From Pantoea sp. RIT-PI-b (GTDB lineage Bacteria > Pseudomonadota > Gammaproteobacteria > Enterobacterales > Enterobacteriaceae), in contig NZ_LGIS01000033.1 in NCBI RefSeq assembly GCF_001187905.1, forward strand, positions 124,001 to 188,000: a stretch of DNA of 64,000 nt, in the 5' to 3' direction. A model generated the notes under the pieces. The model did no database searches. It had not been told where the DNA came from and worked only from the letters and a program-made list of their open reading frames with translations. Positions 16,750 to 26,314 of the stretch are shown piece after piece. A program made the translations under genes and the position numbers. Every line of letters starts with the position of its first letter. The first letter of the stretch is position 1.

Positions 16750-18091
16750 ACATTTGATGAAGGCTCGCTATAAGGCAATTGTTGACGAATTCGCGGCTGC
16801 TATTCGCGCAGGTGGTTTGTCTGCAGGTACGCGTTTGCCGACTCACCGTGCGTTATCTGCGTCGCAGCGCATCTCACTGGCCACCGCAACGCGCGTTTAT
16901 GCAGAGCTTGAAGTGATGGGGCTGGTCAGCGGCGAGACCGGGCGTGGAACCTTTGTCAGAGAAATTTCCCTGCCGCCGGGTCTGGGAATGGATCAGCAGG
17001 TGGTAGCCACCGATGTAGTGGATCTCAATTTTAACTATCCCTCTTTACCAAACCAGGCAGAACTGCTGCGCGATGCGCTACGCCATCTCACGACCTCCGG
17101 TGATTTAGCTTCGTTGCTGCGCTATCAGCCTCATGCTGGCAGACAAAACGATCGCGAGGCCATTGCACGTTGGCTTACCGCTTCAGGTCTCAAGGCGGCG
17201 GCTGAAAATATTCTCATCGTTAACGGTGCTCAGCATGGATTAACCGTTGCCGCGATGGGGATGCTGCGCCCGGGTGATGTGGTCGCTGTGGATGCGCTGA
17301 CTTACTCGGGATTCAAAGCGTTGGCCAGTCTTTATCATCTGGAGCTGGCTCCCATCCCTGTCACGGCGACAGGTCCAGATCTGAGTGCGCTGAGACAGCT
17401 TTGCCAACGTCGTCACATAAAGGCGCTATACACCATGCCAACCCTGCATAATCCACTTGGCTGGGTATTGGACCATGCGCAGCGCCGTGAGATTAGCGAA
17501 ATTGCGCGTCAACATGATTTGGTGATTATTGAGGACGCTGCTTATGCTTATCTCGCGCACGGTTCTCCACCGCCGCTGGCCCATTTCGCACCGGAAAGAA
17601 CCCTGTATGTAACCGGCTTTTCTAAAAACATTGCGACCGGCCTGCGGGTTGGCGCGGTGGTATGTCCGCCGGCTTTTCGTCCTGCGCTTGAACGCGCTAT
17701 CCGTGCCACTGCCTGGAACACACCTTCGCTGATGATGGCGTTGGTATCCGGTTGGCTGGAGGATGGAACGATTACCCGGCTGGAATCGCTCAAACGGCAA
17801 GATGCTCGTCAGCGGCAAACACTCGCGCGGGAATGCCTGGCGCCGCTCGAGTATGTGAGTCATGCCAGCTCTTATTTTATCTGGCTGCCGCTGCCAGAAG
17901 AGATTCGTGCTGAACGGGTGGTACGCCAGCTGATGAACGAGCAAATTTCTGTTTCATCAGCCGAACCCTTCAGTACGACTCAAAACGTCCCGCATGCTAT
18001 TCGCCTCGCCTTGGGTTCCGTAAGCCTGGATAAGCTGAAAGACGCGCTAAATAAAGTCAGGGAGGTGGTTGAGTATCAGCGTTATTTATAA
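16739..18091 (+). CDS. MocR-family regulator (GntR HTH fused to aminotransferase fold)
   Basis: The 450-aa protein has an N-terminal winged helix (RYKAIVDEFAAAIRAGGLSAGTRLPTHRALSA) and a type-I aminotransferase domain with TMPTLHNPLG, DAAYAYL and the PLP-lysine motif GFSKNIATGLRVG. Such regulators sense PLP adducts of amino acids. The TTG start at 16739 lies inside an inverted repeat. ATG 16757 (MKARYKAI) is an equally good start with GGA upstream, and still includes the whole wing-helix. It is divergent from the EamA transporter it probably controls. Confidence 0.88.
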   Translation: MSWIHLMKARYKAIVDEFAAAIRAGGLSAGTRLPTHRALSASQRISLATATRVYAELEVMGLVSGETGRGTFVREISLPPGLGMDQQVVATDVVDLNFNYPSLPNQAELLRDALRHLTTSGDLASLLRYQPHAGRQNDREAIARWLTASGLKAAAENILIVNGAQHGLTVAAMGMLRPGDVVAVDALTYSGFKALASLYHLELAPIPVTATGPDLSALRQLCQRRHIKALYTMPTLHNPLGWVLDHAQRREISEIARQHDLVIIEDAAYAYLAHGSPPPLAHFAPERTLYVTGFSKNIATGLRVGAVVCPPAFRPALERAIRATAWNTPSLMMALVSGWLEDGTITRLESLKRQDARQRQTLARECLAPLEYVSHASSYFIWLPLPEEIRAERVVRQLMNEQISVSSAEPFSTTQNVPHAIRLALGSVSLDKLKDALNKVREVVEYQRYL

Positions 18092-18161
18092 GGAAACTCT
18101 GCAATCCGGTTAATTAAGTAAATTAAGGCATCTGGATAACGGATCCTCAAGGTGTGTTTAA

Positions 18162-18320
18162 ATGCTATAGACAGACCGCCTGAACATCAGGCAATGGAAT
18201 GAAAAAGATTTTTACCCATTTGCTGAACTCAATGCTGATGTTGAAGTAATGAAGTATTTTCCGGCACTGCCCGCTGATCATTATCTGGCGGAGCATGTGT
18301 TATATAAGCTTTCGCGTTAA
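18162..18320 (+). pseudogene. GNAT acetyltransferase remnant (RimJ-like)
   Basis: Reading from ATG 18162, the third codon is TAG, followed by TDRLNIRQWNEKDFYPFAELNADVEVMKYF, the standard N-terminus of RimJ/RimL-like acetyltransferases. After about 30 residues the frame jumps to EHVLYKLSR and a stop, which is the usual C-terminal end of the same family. The central acetyl-CoA-binding part, more than 100 residues, is therefore deleted, and there is a nonsense codon in addition. The rest of 18092-18467 holds nothing recognisable. Confidence 0.75.
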
Positions 18321-18467
18321 CAGACTCTCTCCAGCGCCAACTGGAATGGCATGAAATAATGGATGAAAAGGATTTATCTCCGCCCATCACTCCGGTTTCC
18401 CTCATGGTAGCCTGACCCAAGAATATTAAGCTGAATAGCTTATATAAACATAAAAATCTCAGGGTGA

Positions 18468-21400
18468 ATGATGGTGCTTCGTTTTTCCAAACTGCAAAAG
18501 GCGGTGGGGTTTTCCTTTGCCGTTTTTGTTATTTTTTCCACATCAATGTCCTCTGCCTATGCATTATCAAACGGTTGTACTTCCGTTAATGCTCTGAGTG
18601 GATCGTCTTCGCTTTCGTTTACTGCCAATGCCTTCCCGGCGGCTGATTTTGAAGCGGTCGACGCACTGGTCGTGAGTTTTACCGATAGCGGTGCTGGCTA
18701 CGGCCAGATTTCGATGGATACGGACAGCATAGGTTTAACCACTACAAGTTATGCTGGCTTTCAGACTTACTATACCTCCCAGTCCACCAGCACTTCTCCC
18801 CATACTGAGACGCTCAGTATTGCTGCGGGCAACCTGGCTGCTAGCGGTTTACGTCTTCGCCTCGACACATCGCATGGTCAGATAAGCAATGTTGTGTTCA
18901 CCTGTACGGGTGCAGCGGCAACGCCCTCCAGTGACGCAACCCTTAGCAACTTGTCGGTTTCTAGCGGAATATTAACGCCCTCCTTCGTGGCCGGAACCAC
19001 ACATTACAGTGTTGCGGTTGCCAATAGCGTATCCAGCATCTCCCTGACCCCTGTTTCAGCAGATGCAAACGCGACCATCACTGTAAACGGTAACGCAGTA
19101 ACATCAGGATCTGCGTCTGGCACCATTAGCCTGGCGGCAGGAAGCACAACCACTATCACCACTGCGGTAACTGCCGAGGACGGCACCACGAAATCTTACA
19201 TCGTGGACGCCACGCGTGCGGTGGCGTCGGTAGTTGCAAACAACAGCTCTGCCACGGTTGCGGCAAATAGCTCAGGCAATGTTATCCCGCTGCCCACCAG
19301 CGGCGGTGCAGCAGATTCTTTTGCGATCGTAGCCGTACCGGGACATGGTTCGGTGAACCTCAGCGGTTCCACGCTGATTTACACACCAACAGCAGGTTAT
19401 TCCGGGACAGATGCGTTTAGCTGGAACGCCACTAACGCATCAGGTACGTCGTCAAACGCCGTTGTCACCATGACGGTAACCGCACCAACGTTGATCCTCT
19501 CGCCAGCTTCAGGCTCTTTGCCTGGCGCGACGGTGGGGGATAACGTCACCGTCGCCCTTTCTGTGGGAGGGGGAACGGCACCGTACACCTGGACAGCAAC
19601 GGGACTGCCTGCGGGGTTAACCATCAACAGCAGCAATGGTGAAATCAGCGGTAGCCCCTCTTTGGCGGGCAGCTACAGCCCACAGGTCACGGCAACCGAT
19701 GTTTATGGTGCCAGCATTATCGCCCACTACACCCTTAGCATCGCCGCAGCCGGTTCCGCTCCGGTTGTCAGTCCGTTGTCTGCAAACATAAGCGCAGACA
19801 GCAGCGACAACGCCATTACCCTTCCGATTGCCGGCTCGGTTACCAGCGTGGCCGTTATTCGTCAAGCTACGCACGGCATCGCACGGGTTATCGGGACTCG
19901 TATCCGATATACCCCTGTCAGCGGCTATTCAGGTGCCGACAGTTTTACCTATACCGCCACCAATGCCTACGGCACGTCTGCGGAAGCCACCGTCAATCTG
20001 ACAGTTTCAGCCGTCAGCATGGCGCTGGAGCCAGCCGGTGGCGTGCTGCCCAACGGCACGGTGGGCAGCAGCTATGCCCGCAGTTTCAGCGCGTCCGGCG
20101 GCACAGCGCCGTACCGCTGGCAGCTGAGCGGCGTCTTGCCTCAGGGCATCACATTCGCTGCAGGGGAACTAAGAGGAATTCCGCAGGTAGCCGGCTCGTT
20201 TTCCTTTGCCTTAACGGCAACCGATAGCCACGGCGCCAGCACGCAGTCTGTCTATACGCTGCCGGTGACGCCTGCCGCCGCAGTTGCTGCCGATCACACG
20301 GCCTCGCTTTACGCCGGACAATCCGTAAAAGTCACGCTTTCAGAGGGTGCGACGGGAGGGCCTTTCACCAGTGCACAGCTGCTGGACGCGCCGCAAACCG
20401 GGCTGGGGAGCGCCACGATCTCCTCCTCAGGCGGCAACTACCAACTGCTGTTCACGGCGGCGCAGCAGGCGAGCGGAACCGTCGCGTTACGCTATACGCT
20501 GACCAGTGCCTCCGGCACCACGCAACCCGCGCGCGTCACCTTTACGATTGCTTCGCGGCCCAATCCGGCCACAGATGCGGATGTGATTGGTCTTATTAGC
20601 GCGCAGGTACAGGCTGCACAAAACTTTGCCCGTGCGCAGATACGTAATTTTAACGATCGTCTGGAACAGCTGCATAGTGGGGTGATGCAGCCTGCCATTA
20701 GCAACGCGATTCGGTTCAATATGCCCACCAGCCGCCCTGAACGTGGTGCTGATAACGGATTCTGGTCTTCAGCCTGGCAGGCACAACGGCAATATCTGGA
20801 TACGCCTGCCCAGCAACATCTTGCCGAGCCTGCGGCGCCTTTTGCAGGTCGTCATGAGACTAGCCGCCTCTCCTGGTGGACCGGAGGCTACATCGATTTT
20901 GGCCATGACAAAGATGATGCCGTGCGCTTCAGTCACACAACGGTGGGGATCACAACAGGAGCAGATTATCGCTTCACGCCAGCCTTCACGGCCGGAATGG
21001 GTATCGGATTGGGTCGTGATGTCAGTGATGTTGGCGATGCGGGATCCCGTACAAATGGTCGCGCCATCAGCTCGGCTCTTTACGGAAGCTGGCACCCTAA
21101 CGCTTTCTTTGTTGATGGCCTGCTGGGCTACAACTCACTCACCTTTGACAGCAGACGTCACGTCAGTGAATTCGATGCGGTAGCACGCGGCAGCCGCGAC
21201 GGGCATCAGGTATTTACGTCATTGACCACGGGCTACGAGTTCCGAACTCCCCTTAGCCTCTTATCCCCTTATGCACGTGTTCAGTATTACCGTACGTGGC
21301 TTGATGGTTACAGCGAATCGAATGCCGGTATCTTCAACCTGGCGTACGCGTCGCAGGAAATCGCCCAGGGTGTGACCACGGGCGGTCTGCGCGCTGAACA

Positions 21401-21689
21401 TAACGTCCTTGCTAGCTGGGGCGTGATAAAACTGCATAGCCGTCTGGAATACTCACAGCTCACTAATAACAGTGGCAGCGCACGCGTGGGCTACGCCGAT
21501 GTGGCTGACGACAGCTGGAATATCCCGCTTTATCAACAAAGCCGACGATCGCTGGCGTTAGGGGCCGGTTTTGATTTCCTGCTGCCGCACAACATTACAC
21601 CCGGCATTGCCTATCAGGGCACGCTGGGACTTGATCAGCAAAAAACGCGCTCTCAGGCCATTATGGTACGCATCAATATCGGCTTCTGA
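18468..21689 (+). CDS. Autotransporter adhesin-like protein with Ig/cadherin-like modules
   Basis: A 1073-aa outer-membrane protein. A signal peptide (to about residue 32, AYA) is followed by a 110-residue domain of unknown type, then a cadherin-like beta-sandwich (SDATLSNLSVSSG...EDGTTKSYIVDATR, about 155-251). Alternating modules follow: two of Big_9 style (YTPTAGYSGTDAFSW; YTPVSGYSGADSFTY) and two of putative-Ig style (GTAPYTWTATGLPAGL; GTAPYRWQLSGVLPQGI). The last 290 residues form an autotransporter beta-barrel ending in an aromatic residue (MVRINIGF). Type Va secretion with surface display is expected, but no passenger enzyme motif is seen. ATG 18471 is an alternative start. Confidence 0.85.
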   Translation: MMVLRFSKLQKAVGFSFAVFVIFSTSMSSAYALSNGCTSVNALSGSSSLSFTANAFPAADFEAVDALVVSFTDSGAGYGQISMDTDSIGLTTTSYAGFQTYYTSQSTSTSPHTETLSIAAGNLAASGLRLRLDTSHGQISNVVFTCTGAAATPSSDATLSNLSVSSGILTPSFVAGTTHYSVAVANSVSSISLTPVSADANATITVNGNAVTSGSASGTISLAAGSTTTITTAVTAEDGTTKSYIVDATRAVASVVANNSSATVAANSSGNVIPLPTSGGAADSFAIVAVPGHGSVNLSGSTLIYTPTAGYSGTDAFSWNATNASGTSSNAVVTMTVTAPTLILSPASGSLPGATVGDNVTVALSVGGGTAPYTWTATGLPAGLTINSSNGEISGSPSLAGSYSPQVTATDVYGASIIAHYTLSIAAAGSAPVVSPLSANISADSSDNAITLPIAGSVTSVAVIRQATHGIARVIGTRIRYTPVSGYSGADSFTYTATNAYGTSAEATVNLTVSAVSMALEPAGGVLPNGTVGSSYARSFSASGGTAPYRWQLSGVLPQGITFAAGELRGIPQVAGSFSFALTATDSHGASTQSVYTLPVTPAAAVAADHTASLYAGQSVKVTLSEGATGGPFTSAQLLDAPQTGLGSATISSSGGNYQLLFTAAQQASGTVALRYTLTSASGTTQPARVTFTIASRPNPATDADVIGLISAQVQAAQNFARAQIRNFNDRLEQLHSGVMQPAISNAIRFNMPTSRPERGADNGFWSSAWQAQRQYLDTPAQQHLAEPAAPFAGRHETSRLSWWTGGYIDFGHDKDDAVRFSHTTVGITTGADYRFTPAFTAGMGIGLGRDVSDVGDAGSRTNGRAISSALYGSWHPNAFFVDGLLGYNSLTFDSRRHVSEFDAVARGSRDGHQVFTSLTTGYEFRTPLSLLSPYARVQYYRTWLDGYSESNAGIFNLAYASQEIAQGVTTGGLRAEHNVLASWGVIKLHSRLEYSQLTNNSGSARVGYADVADDSWNIPLYQQSRRSLALGAGFDFLLPHNITPGIAYQGTLGLDQQKTRSQAIMVRINIGF

Positions 21690-21892
21690 ACACGCTTTCA
21701 GCCAACGTGATTGTCTGCTGTAGTGGGGCAATCACGCCTGTGTATCCAGCGGTTATCAATTGGGGTGAACACCTTCCTCTGCTGGTGTTCTGGAGCGGAG
21801 GTTTGATGGGGATGTCATTGAGCGCCTGTATCTCTTTGGCGGCCTGACCTTGCTCGATCCCCGCCAACTTTCAGGCATTGGCTCCAGCCTCA

Positions 21893-22777
21893 TCAGAATA
21901 GTGGCGCGCGCTCAAATTTCTTGCGGTAATCGCGCGGGCTCAACTGATAGTGCTGACTAAACACGCGTGAAAAGTACAAAGGATCTTCATAGCCTACCGC
22001 CCGCGCGACCTGAGTGACATTGAGCTGGGTATGCCGGAGTAAATCACAGGCGCGGGAGACGCGCTGCCGTTCCCGCCAGCCATAGATGGTATTGCCAATC
22101 TCTTTTCTGAAAATGTGGGTCAGACGCGAGGTTGAGAGGAAGGTCATGCGCGCCAGTTCTTCAATACGCGTATCTTCGGACAGGTGTTCATTGATGTAAT
22201 CGCAAACAGTCTGAATACGCGGATCTCTGTTGTGGCGATTGCTGGTGGGTTGCAGCTGGAAGGTTTTTAAAATGATGCGTTCAAGCGCATTCATAGCCAA
22301 TGCTTCTGGCAGCGCCGATCCTATCGCATTATTGGCAATGACCTCTTTAAAGAGCTGGACCATTTGCTGGCTATGGACATCATCGGGCAGCTTCATGCGA
22401 CCAATGTTCCCCTGGTGGCTATCCCAGCGCAGCCAGTCAATCCAGTAGGGACGAGGGACAAAATAGATCCAGAGATGATCCCACGCGATGCTCTCCTTTG
22501 CTCTGCCGTAATGGTGAATCACGCCCGGTGGGAAAAGTAACATCTCATCCTGCTGACAGTGAAACTCACCGTCGGCATGATGAATTATCCCTTCGCCTTT
22601 CAGCGTCAGATTGATCATGTAACCTTGCATGCCATTAGGGCGATGGATGAAAAAGTCGAGTTTGCTGCCAGGGCTTATCGGCGTGAACCCGGAGACCATA
22701 AATGCATTGAAGGTAAAGCTTTTCATGAGCGGAGAAAAACTCAACATCTCCACGTCGTTCAGTTCATCCATTGGCAT
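21893..22777 (-). CDS. AraC-like transcriptional regulator
   Basis: The 294-aa protein resembles E. coli AraC along its whole length, not only in the HTH: the N-terminal sugar-binding cupin reads SPGSKLDFFIHRPNGMQGYMINLTLKGEG and LLFPPGVIHHYGRA, as in AraC. The C-terminus has the double HTH (RIEELARMTFLSTSRLTHIFRKEIG; VTQVARAVGYEDPLYFSRVFSQHY). It lies downstream of, and in the same orientation as, a GPH symporter and GH42 beta-galactosidase, so it probably senses a sugar released from galactosides or arabinogalactan. Confidence 0.9.
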   Translation of the reverse strand: MPMDELNDVEMLSFSPLMKSFTFNAFMVSGFTPISPGSKLDFFIHRPNGMQGYMINLTLKGEGIIHHADGEFHCQQDEMLLFPPGVIHHYGRAKESIAWDHLWIYFVPRPYWIDWLRWDSHQGNIGRMKLPDDVHSQQMVQLFKEVIANNAIGSALPEALAMNALERIILKTFQLQPTSNRHNRDPRIQTVCDYINEHLSEDTRIEELARMTFLSTSRLTHIFRKEIGNTIYGWRERQRVSRACDLLRHTQLNVTQVARAVGYEDPLYFSRVFSQHYQLSPRDYRKKFERAPLF

Positions 22778-22859
22778 CCATCCGGGCTAAAAAACGCTGT
22801 CTACTATAAGTGACTCCCTCCCGTGCAGAAGGGAGTACGTAGCAAATGTGTTAAAGGGA

Positions 22860-24281
22860 TCACTCCTGACTTTGCAACCTTTTGCCAGCAGTGGCTGCAT
22901 CTGACACTTCAGCTTGCTGATAACGACCGGCAGAGAGATCGCGCGCGACCTGACTGTAGAAATTATCAAGTTTGTAAAACCACAGCAGCACCAGATTCAG
23001 AGCCGCAAGGAACAGCGGGAAAAAGATGAACAGGAATTCGATAGTCTTGATGACTGTCTCAGATTGGTGCGCGCTGCCGCCACTGACAAAACCCGCCGCC
23101 CCCAAAATCCAGCCAACGCTTGCCGTGCCCAACCCCATGCCCAAAGTTTGTCCGAGTGTTCCGGCGCTGAAGAGGATGCCTTCAATTCGCAGCCCGGTTC
23201 GCCATTCGCCATAATCGATGGTGTCTGCCAGCAGTGCGAACATGGTCGCGCCAATCCCACAGAATCCCACGCTGCGTATGGCCGTCGCCATGATCACAAA
23301 CAGCGCATCCTGTTTGTTGAACAGGGGGAGCAGGTAGGCAATGCAACAAACGATCAGTCCAAGCATGGCAAGACGCCGTTTGCCCAGTTTCTTAAGCAGT
23401 GTGGGAATAATCATCAGGGTGAGTAAGCCCGGTATATATTGGGCCATGCTGATATAAGCAATCAGCGAAACATCAGACAGGACATATTTGGAGTAATACA
23501 CCCCCACCGCCGACAATGCGGTGAGGCTGGTAAAAGTGATCATCAGGTAGAAAAAGATGATCATCCAGTAACGATTTGCCATGACGGAGCGCACGACCTG
23601 TTGGGCATTAATTCGCTGGCTGTTGTCATTGCTGACGGGCTCCACACGTTCACGGGTTCCTAACGCTGTCAGTAGCAGGAATACGGCAGTAAATAGGCCG
23701 AAAATCGCAAAAACGATTATCCAGGATGTACTGCTGTTGCCGAAGAACGCGACCAGGGGCAGGGTTAACACCCCAACGGTAAGCGAGCCACAGGTTGAGA
23801 AGCCTTTCCGGAAAACGCTTAACATACCGCGTTGATAGTTATCGCGGGTGATTAAAGCCAGCAGCGAGCCGTAAGCGATGTTGTTGGCGGTGAACATAAT
23901 GTTAGTCAGTAAATAGGTAATGCAGACATACGTCACTTGCCATGTGTAACTCACATTCGGGACAGTCGACATTAAAAATGCCGACAGGCCAAAAGGCACC
24001 GCGGTCCAGAGTACCCACGGTCGGGCCTTGCCCAGGCGGGATCGCGTTTTATCAATGCGTATCCCGACATAAATGCAGATTATGCCATCCAGTACTCGGG
24101 CAAAAAACATCAGCGATCCCACCAACAGCGCTGATATCCCGACCACATCGGTGTAATAAAACGCCAGAAAAGTCACCATTAACGTATAGGTTAAGTTGGT
24201 ACCGTAATCGCCCACGCCAAAGGCCAGGCGTTCCCGGGTGCCAATGCGCTGCAAATCCTGATGCGATGAGTGATGAGCCAT
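22860..24281 (-). CDS. GPH-family sugar:cation symporter (MelB/LacS-like MFS)
   Basis: This 473-aa protein has 12 hydrophobic segments. It shows GPH hallmarks: RLAFGVGDYGTNLTY at the start, then RIDKTRSRLGKARPW in the cytoplasmic loop between helices 2 and 3. The family moves glycosides or pentosides with H+ or Na+. The ATG at 24281 overlaps the GH42 stop (TGATG), indicating translational coupling. It likely imports the galactoside hydrolysed by the neighbouring enzyme. A GTG start at 24284 is possible. Confidence 0.9.
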   Translation of the reverse strand: MAHHSSHQDLQRIGTRERLAFGVGDYGTNLTYTLMVTFLAFYYTDVVGISALLVGSLMFFARVLDGIICIYVGIRIDKTRSRLGKARPWVLWTAVPFGLSAFLMSTVPNVSYTWQVTYVCITYLLTNIMFTANNIAYGSLLALITRDNYQRGMLSVFRKGFSTCGSLTVGVLTLPLVAFFGNSSTSWIIVFAIFGLFTAVFLLLTALGTRERVEPVSNDNSQRINAQQVVRSVMANRYWMIIFFYLMITFTSLTALSAVGVYYSKYVLSDVSLIAYISMAQYIPGLLTLMIIPTLLKKLGKRRLAMLGLIVCCIAYLLPLFNKQDALFVIMATAIRSVGFCGIGATMFALLADTIDYGEWRTGLRIEGILFSAGTLGQTLGMGLGTASVGWILGAAGFVSGGSAHQSETVIKTIEFLFIFFPLFLAALNLVLLWFYKLDNFYSQVARDLSAGRYQQAEVSDAATAGKRLQSQE

Positions 24282-26314
24282 CACGATTTCTCCACTTCAA
24301 ATACAGCAACGCCCCAATCAGGCAGGTTTAGCGTTTCTCCCTGCAGGTAGCGCTGCTTGCTCAGTAACTCCTCTCCGCGAGTAGACGGAAGGGTGATTTT
24401 TTGCGGCTGACTGGAATAATTCATAAAGAAAAGCAGGGTGTTGCCCGCACGATTAACCGCGCGTTTAACCGCCAGCGGGAAGCGCAGTTCGGAGGTTGCG
24501 ACGTTCAGATTGACGCTGTTTTGCAGTTTGAGCAGGACCGCTTCCACGGCATCAGAACTGATGCTGCAGCCCACATAGGTGGTCGTCCCGGCCCCGTAAC
24601 GGTTATGAACAATCGCCGCGTATTTGTTCCAGTAAGGGTGCTGATAACGAGCCCAAACTTCAGCACCGGCATCAGCCTCCAACAGTTCCATCCAGTCACT
24701 CACTGCTGCAGACTCCGCTGATAAGCTCAGCCGATCAGACTGAAGCGTCACATCCTGTGGCTCAACGAAAAGCTGATAACTTGCTCCAATTGCCTCCCGG
24801 ATGATGGCCGGTTGCCGGGTATGGCGTACTTTAAGATGCTGATTAGCGAAGCCAGACTTAAAGGAGTACAGAATGTGCCCGCCTGCTTCGGCAAATTGGT
24901 TCAGGCGCTGTAAAGATTCCTCTGACACCGCGTAAAGCAGTGGCGCTATCAGCAACGTGTAGCGGGACAGTCGGGGATCATCGATGGTGAGAATGTCCAC
25001 CTCGATATTTAGGCGATAAAGCGCATCATAATAGGCGCGAACCGTGTCGTTATACTGATGCTCCTTATGACGGCCAAACTGATGGCCCTTATAAGGATGC
25101 CAGTCAACGGCAGTCAGCGAGTCATGACTCACCAGCAGCGCCACGCGATTGTTTTTTTTCAGGCCAGCTAACTGTGGTGAAAGGCGTGCGAAGGCCTGGC
25201 CAATCTCTTTCGCCTCATCATAGACAGGGTTCGGCTCCAGATCGTGGCTGAGCAGTCCTTTCCAATAGGTTTCATAAGCGTTGTGCAAAGAGTGCCAGTG
25301 CCAGTAACTCACCATGGCTGCGCCGGAAGCAATGTGGCTGAAAGCCTGAAGGCGAAGTTGGCCGGGATAGGGCGTCCAGTTTTTAAAAGCCTGCGCCTGC
25401 GTTTCCAGCACCAGATAGTTGCTATCTTTTGTGGTACGCGCAATGTCGCCGCAAAAAGCAATTTCCATTCCGGTGAGTTGATGCTGGCCGGGGTGATAAA
25501 TATCCACGCCGGTGATGTCGAGCGCCGCCGATGCGGTGAAATGGTCGACTTCGCCGCGTACGCCGAATGACCAGGTTCGCCATTCGAAATCGAAGTTATG
25601 TGTAATGAACTGGTCAGGTAGTCGATACTCACTGACCAGCTTTGCCTGCCATGCCAGGAAGTTGCTGACTAGCCCGCGCTGATAGCTCTGGAAAGCCGCG
25701 CCAAGACTTGCGTTGATGGTGCTTTCCAGCGGCGGGAAATCTTCCCACGCATCAATGCGGTTGCTCCAGTAATCGAGACCGTATTCAGCATTGAGCTTTT
25801 CAAGATCACCCGCGAACTGTTTTTTCAGGTGCGCAACGAACCCGCGCTGCACCGCCTCGCCACAGGTGTCATAGTATTTTGTCTCATTATCAATCTGATA
25901 GCCGATCACCGCTGGGTGGGTTGCGGTTGCGCTTAACAGCGCGCGAATAATCCGTTCGGCGTAGCGCAGATAGATGGGGCTGGTGATATCCATCTTCTGC
26001 CGGTGACCATATTTGTTCACTCCTTGCGGAGTTGTTGCCATGACGGAGGGGTGTTTTTTCGCCAGCCATGCAGGGATTGCGTATGTCGGAGTGCCAATAA
26101 TCACGGCAATCTGGTTAGCATGCATGCGATCGAGTACGGTCAATACGCTAGAGAAGTTAAAGTCGCCGTCCTGTCGTTCATAACTGCTCCAGGTGCTCTC
26201 CGCTATACGAACAACATTGATGCCAGCAGCCTTCATCAGGCGAATGTCTTCATCCAGCCGCTCTTCAGGCATATATTCCCGGTAGTAAGCGACACCATAT
26301 AGCAACTTTTCCAT
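24281..26314 (-). CDS. Beta-galactosidase, glycoside hydrolase family 42
   Basis: The 677-aa protein has GH42 organisation. The TIM barrel has GVAYYREYMPEERLDEDIRLMKAAGINVVRIAE near the N-terminus, the acid/base Glu in GYQIDNET, and the nucleophile Glu in LVLETQAQAFKNW. The trimerisation and C-terminal domains follow. It lacks a signal peptide, so it works in the cytoplasm on imported beta-galactosides. The start at ATG 26314 has GAGGCAGG upstream; the longer ORF to 26440 adds non-family residues. A CRP-like site lies about 110 bp upstream. Confidence 0.9.
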   Translation of the reverse strand: MEKLLYGVAYYREYMPEERLDEDIRLMKAAGINVVRIAESTWSSYERQDGDFNFSSVLTVLDRMHANQIAVIIGTPTYAIPAWLAKKHPSVMATTPQGVNKYGHRQKMDITSPIYLRYAERIIRALLSATATHPAVIGYQIDNETKYYDTCGEAVQRGFVAHLKKQFAGDLEKLNAEYGLDYWSNRIDAWEDFPPLESTINASLGAAFQSYQRGLVSNFLAWQAKLVSEYRLPDQFITHNFDFEWRTWSFGVRGEVDHFTASAALDITGVDIYHPGQHQLTGMEIAFCGDIARTTKDSNYLVLETQAQAFKNWTPYPGQLRLQAFSHIASGAAMVSYWHWHSLHNAYETYWKGLLSHDLEPNPVYDEAKEIGQAFARLSPQLAGLKKNNRVALLVSHDSLTAVDWHPYKGHQFGRHKEHQYNDTVRAYYDALYRLNIEVDILTIDDPRLSRYTLLIAPLLYAVSEESLQRLNQFAEAGGHILYSFKSGFANQHLKVRHTRQPAIIREAIGASYQLFVEPQDVTLQSDRLSLSAESAAVSDWMELLEADAGAEVWARYQHPYWNKYAAIVHNRYGAGTTTYVGCSISSDAVEAVLLKLQNSVNLNVATSELRFPLAVKRAVNRAGNTLLFFMNYSSQPQKITLPSTRGEELLSKQRYLQGETLNLPDWGVAVFEVEKS

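Noticed and set aside
21767..21790. Inverted repeat GAACACC/GGTGTTC after the autotransporter gene
   Set aside because: It has a 10-nt loop, a weak stem and no T tract, so I do not call it a terminator.
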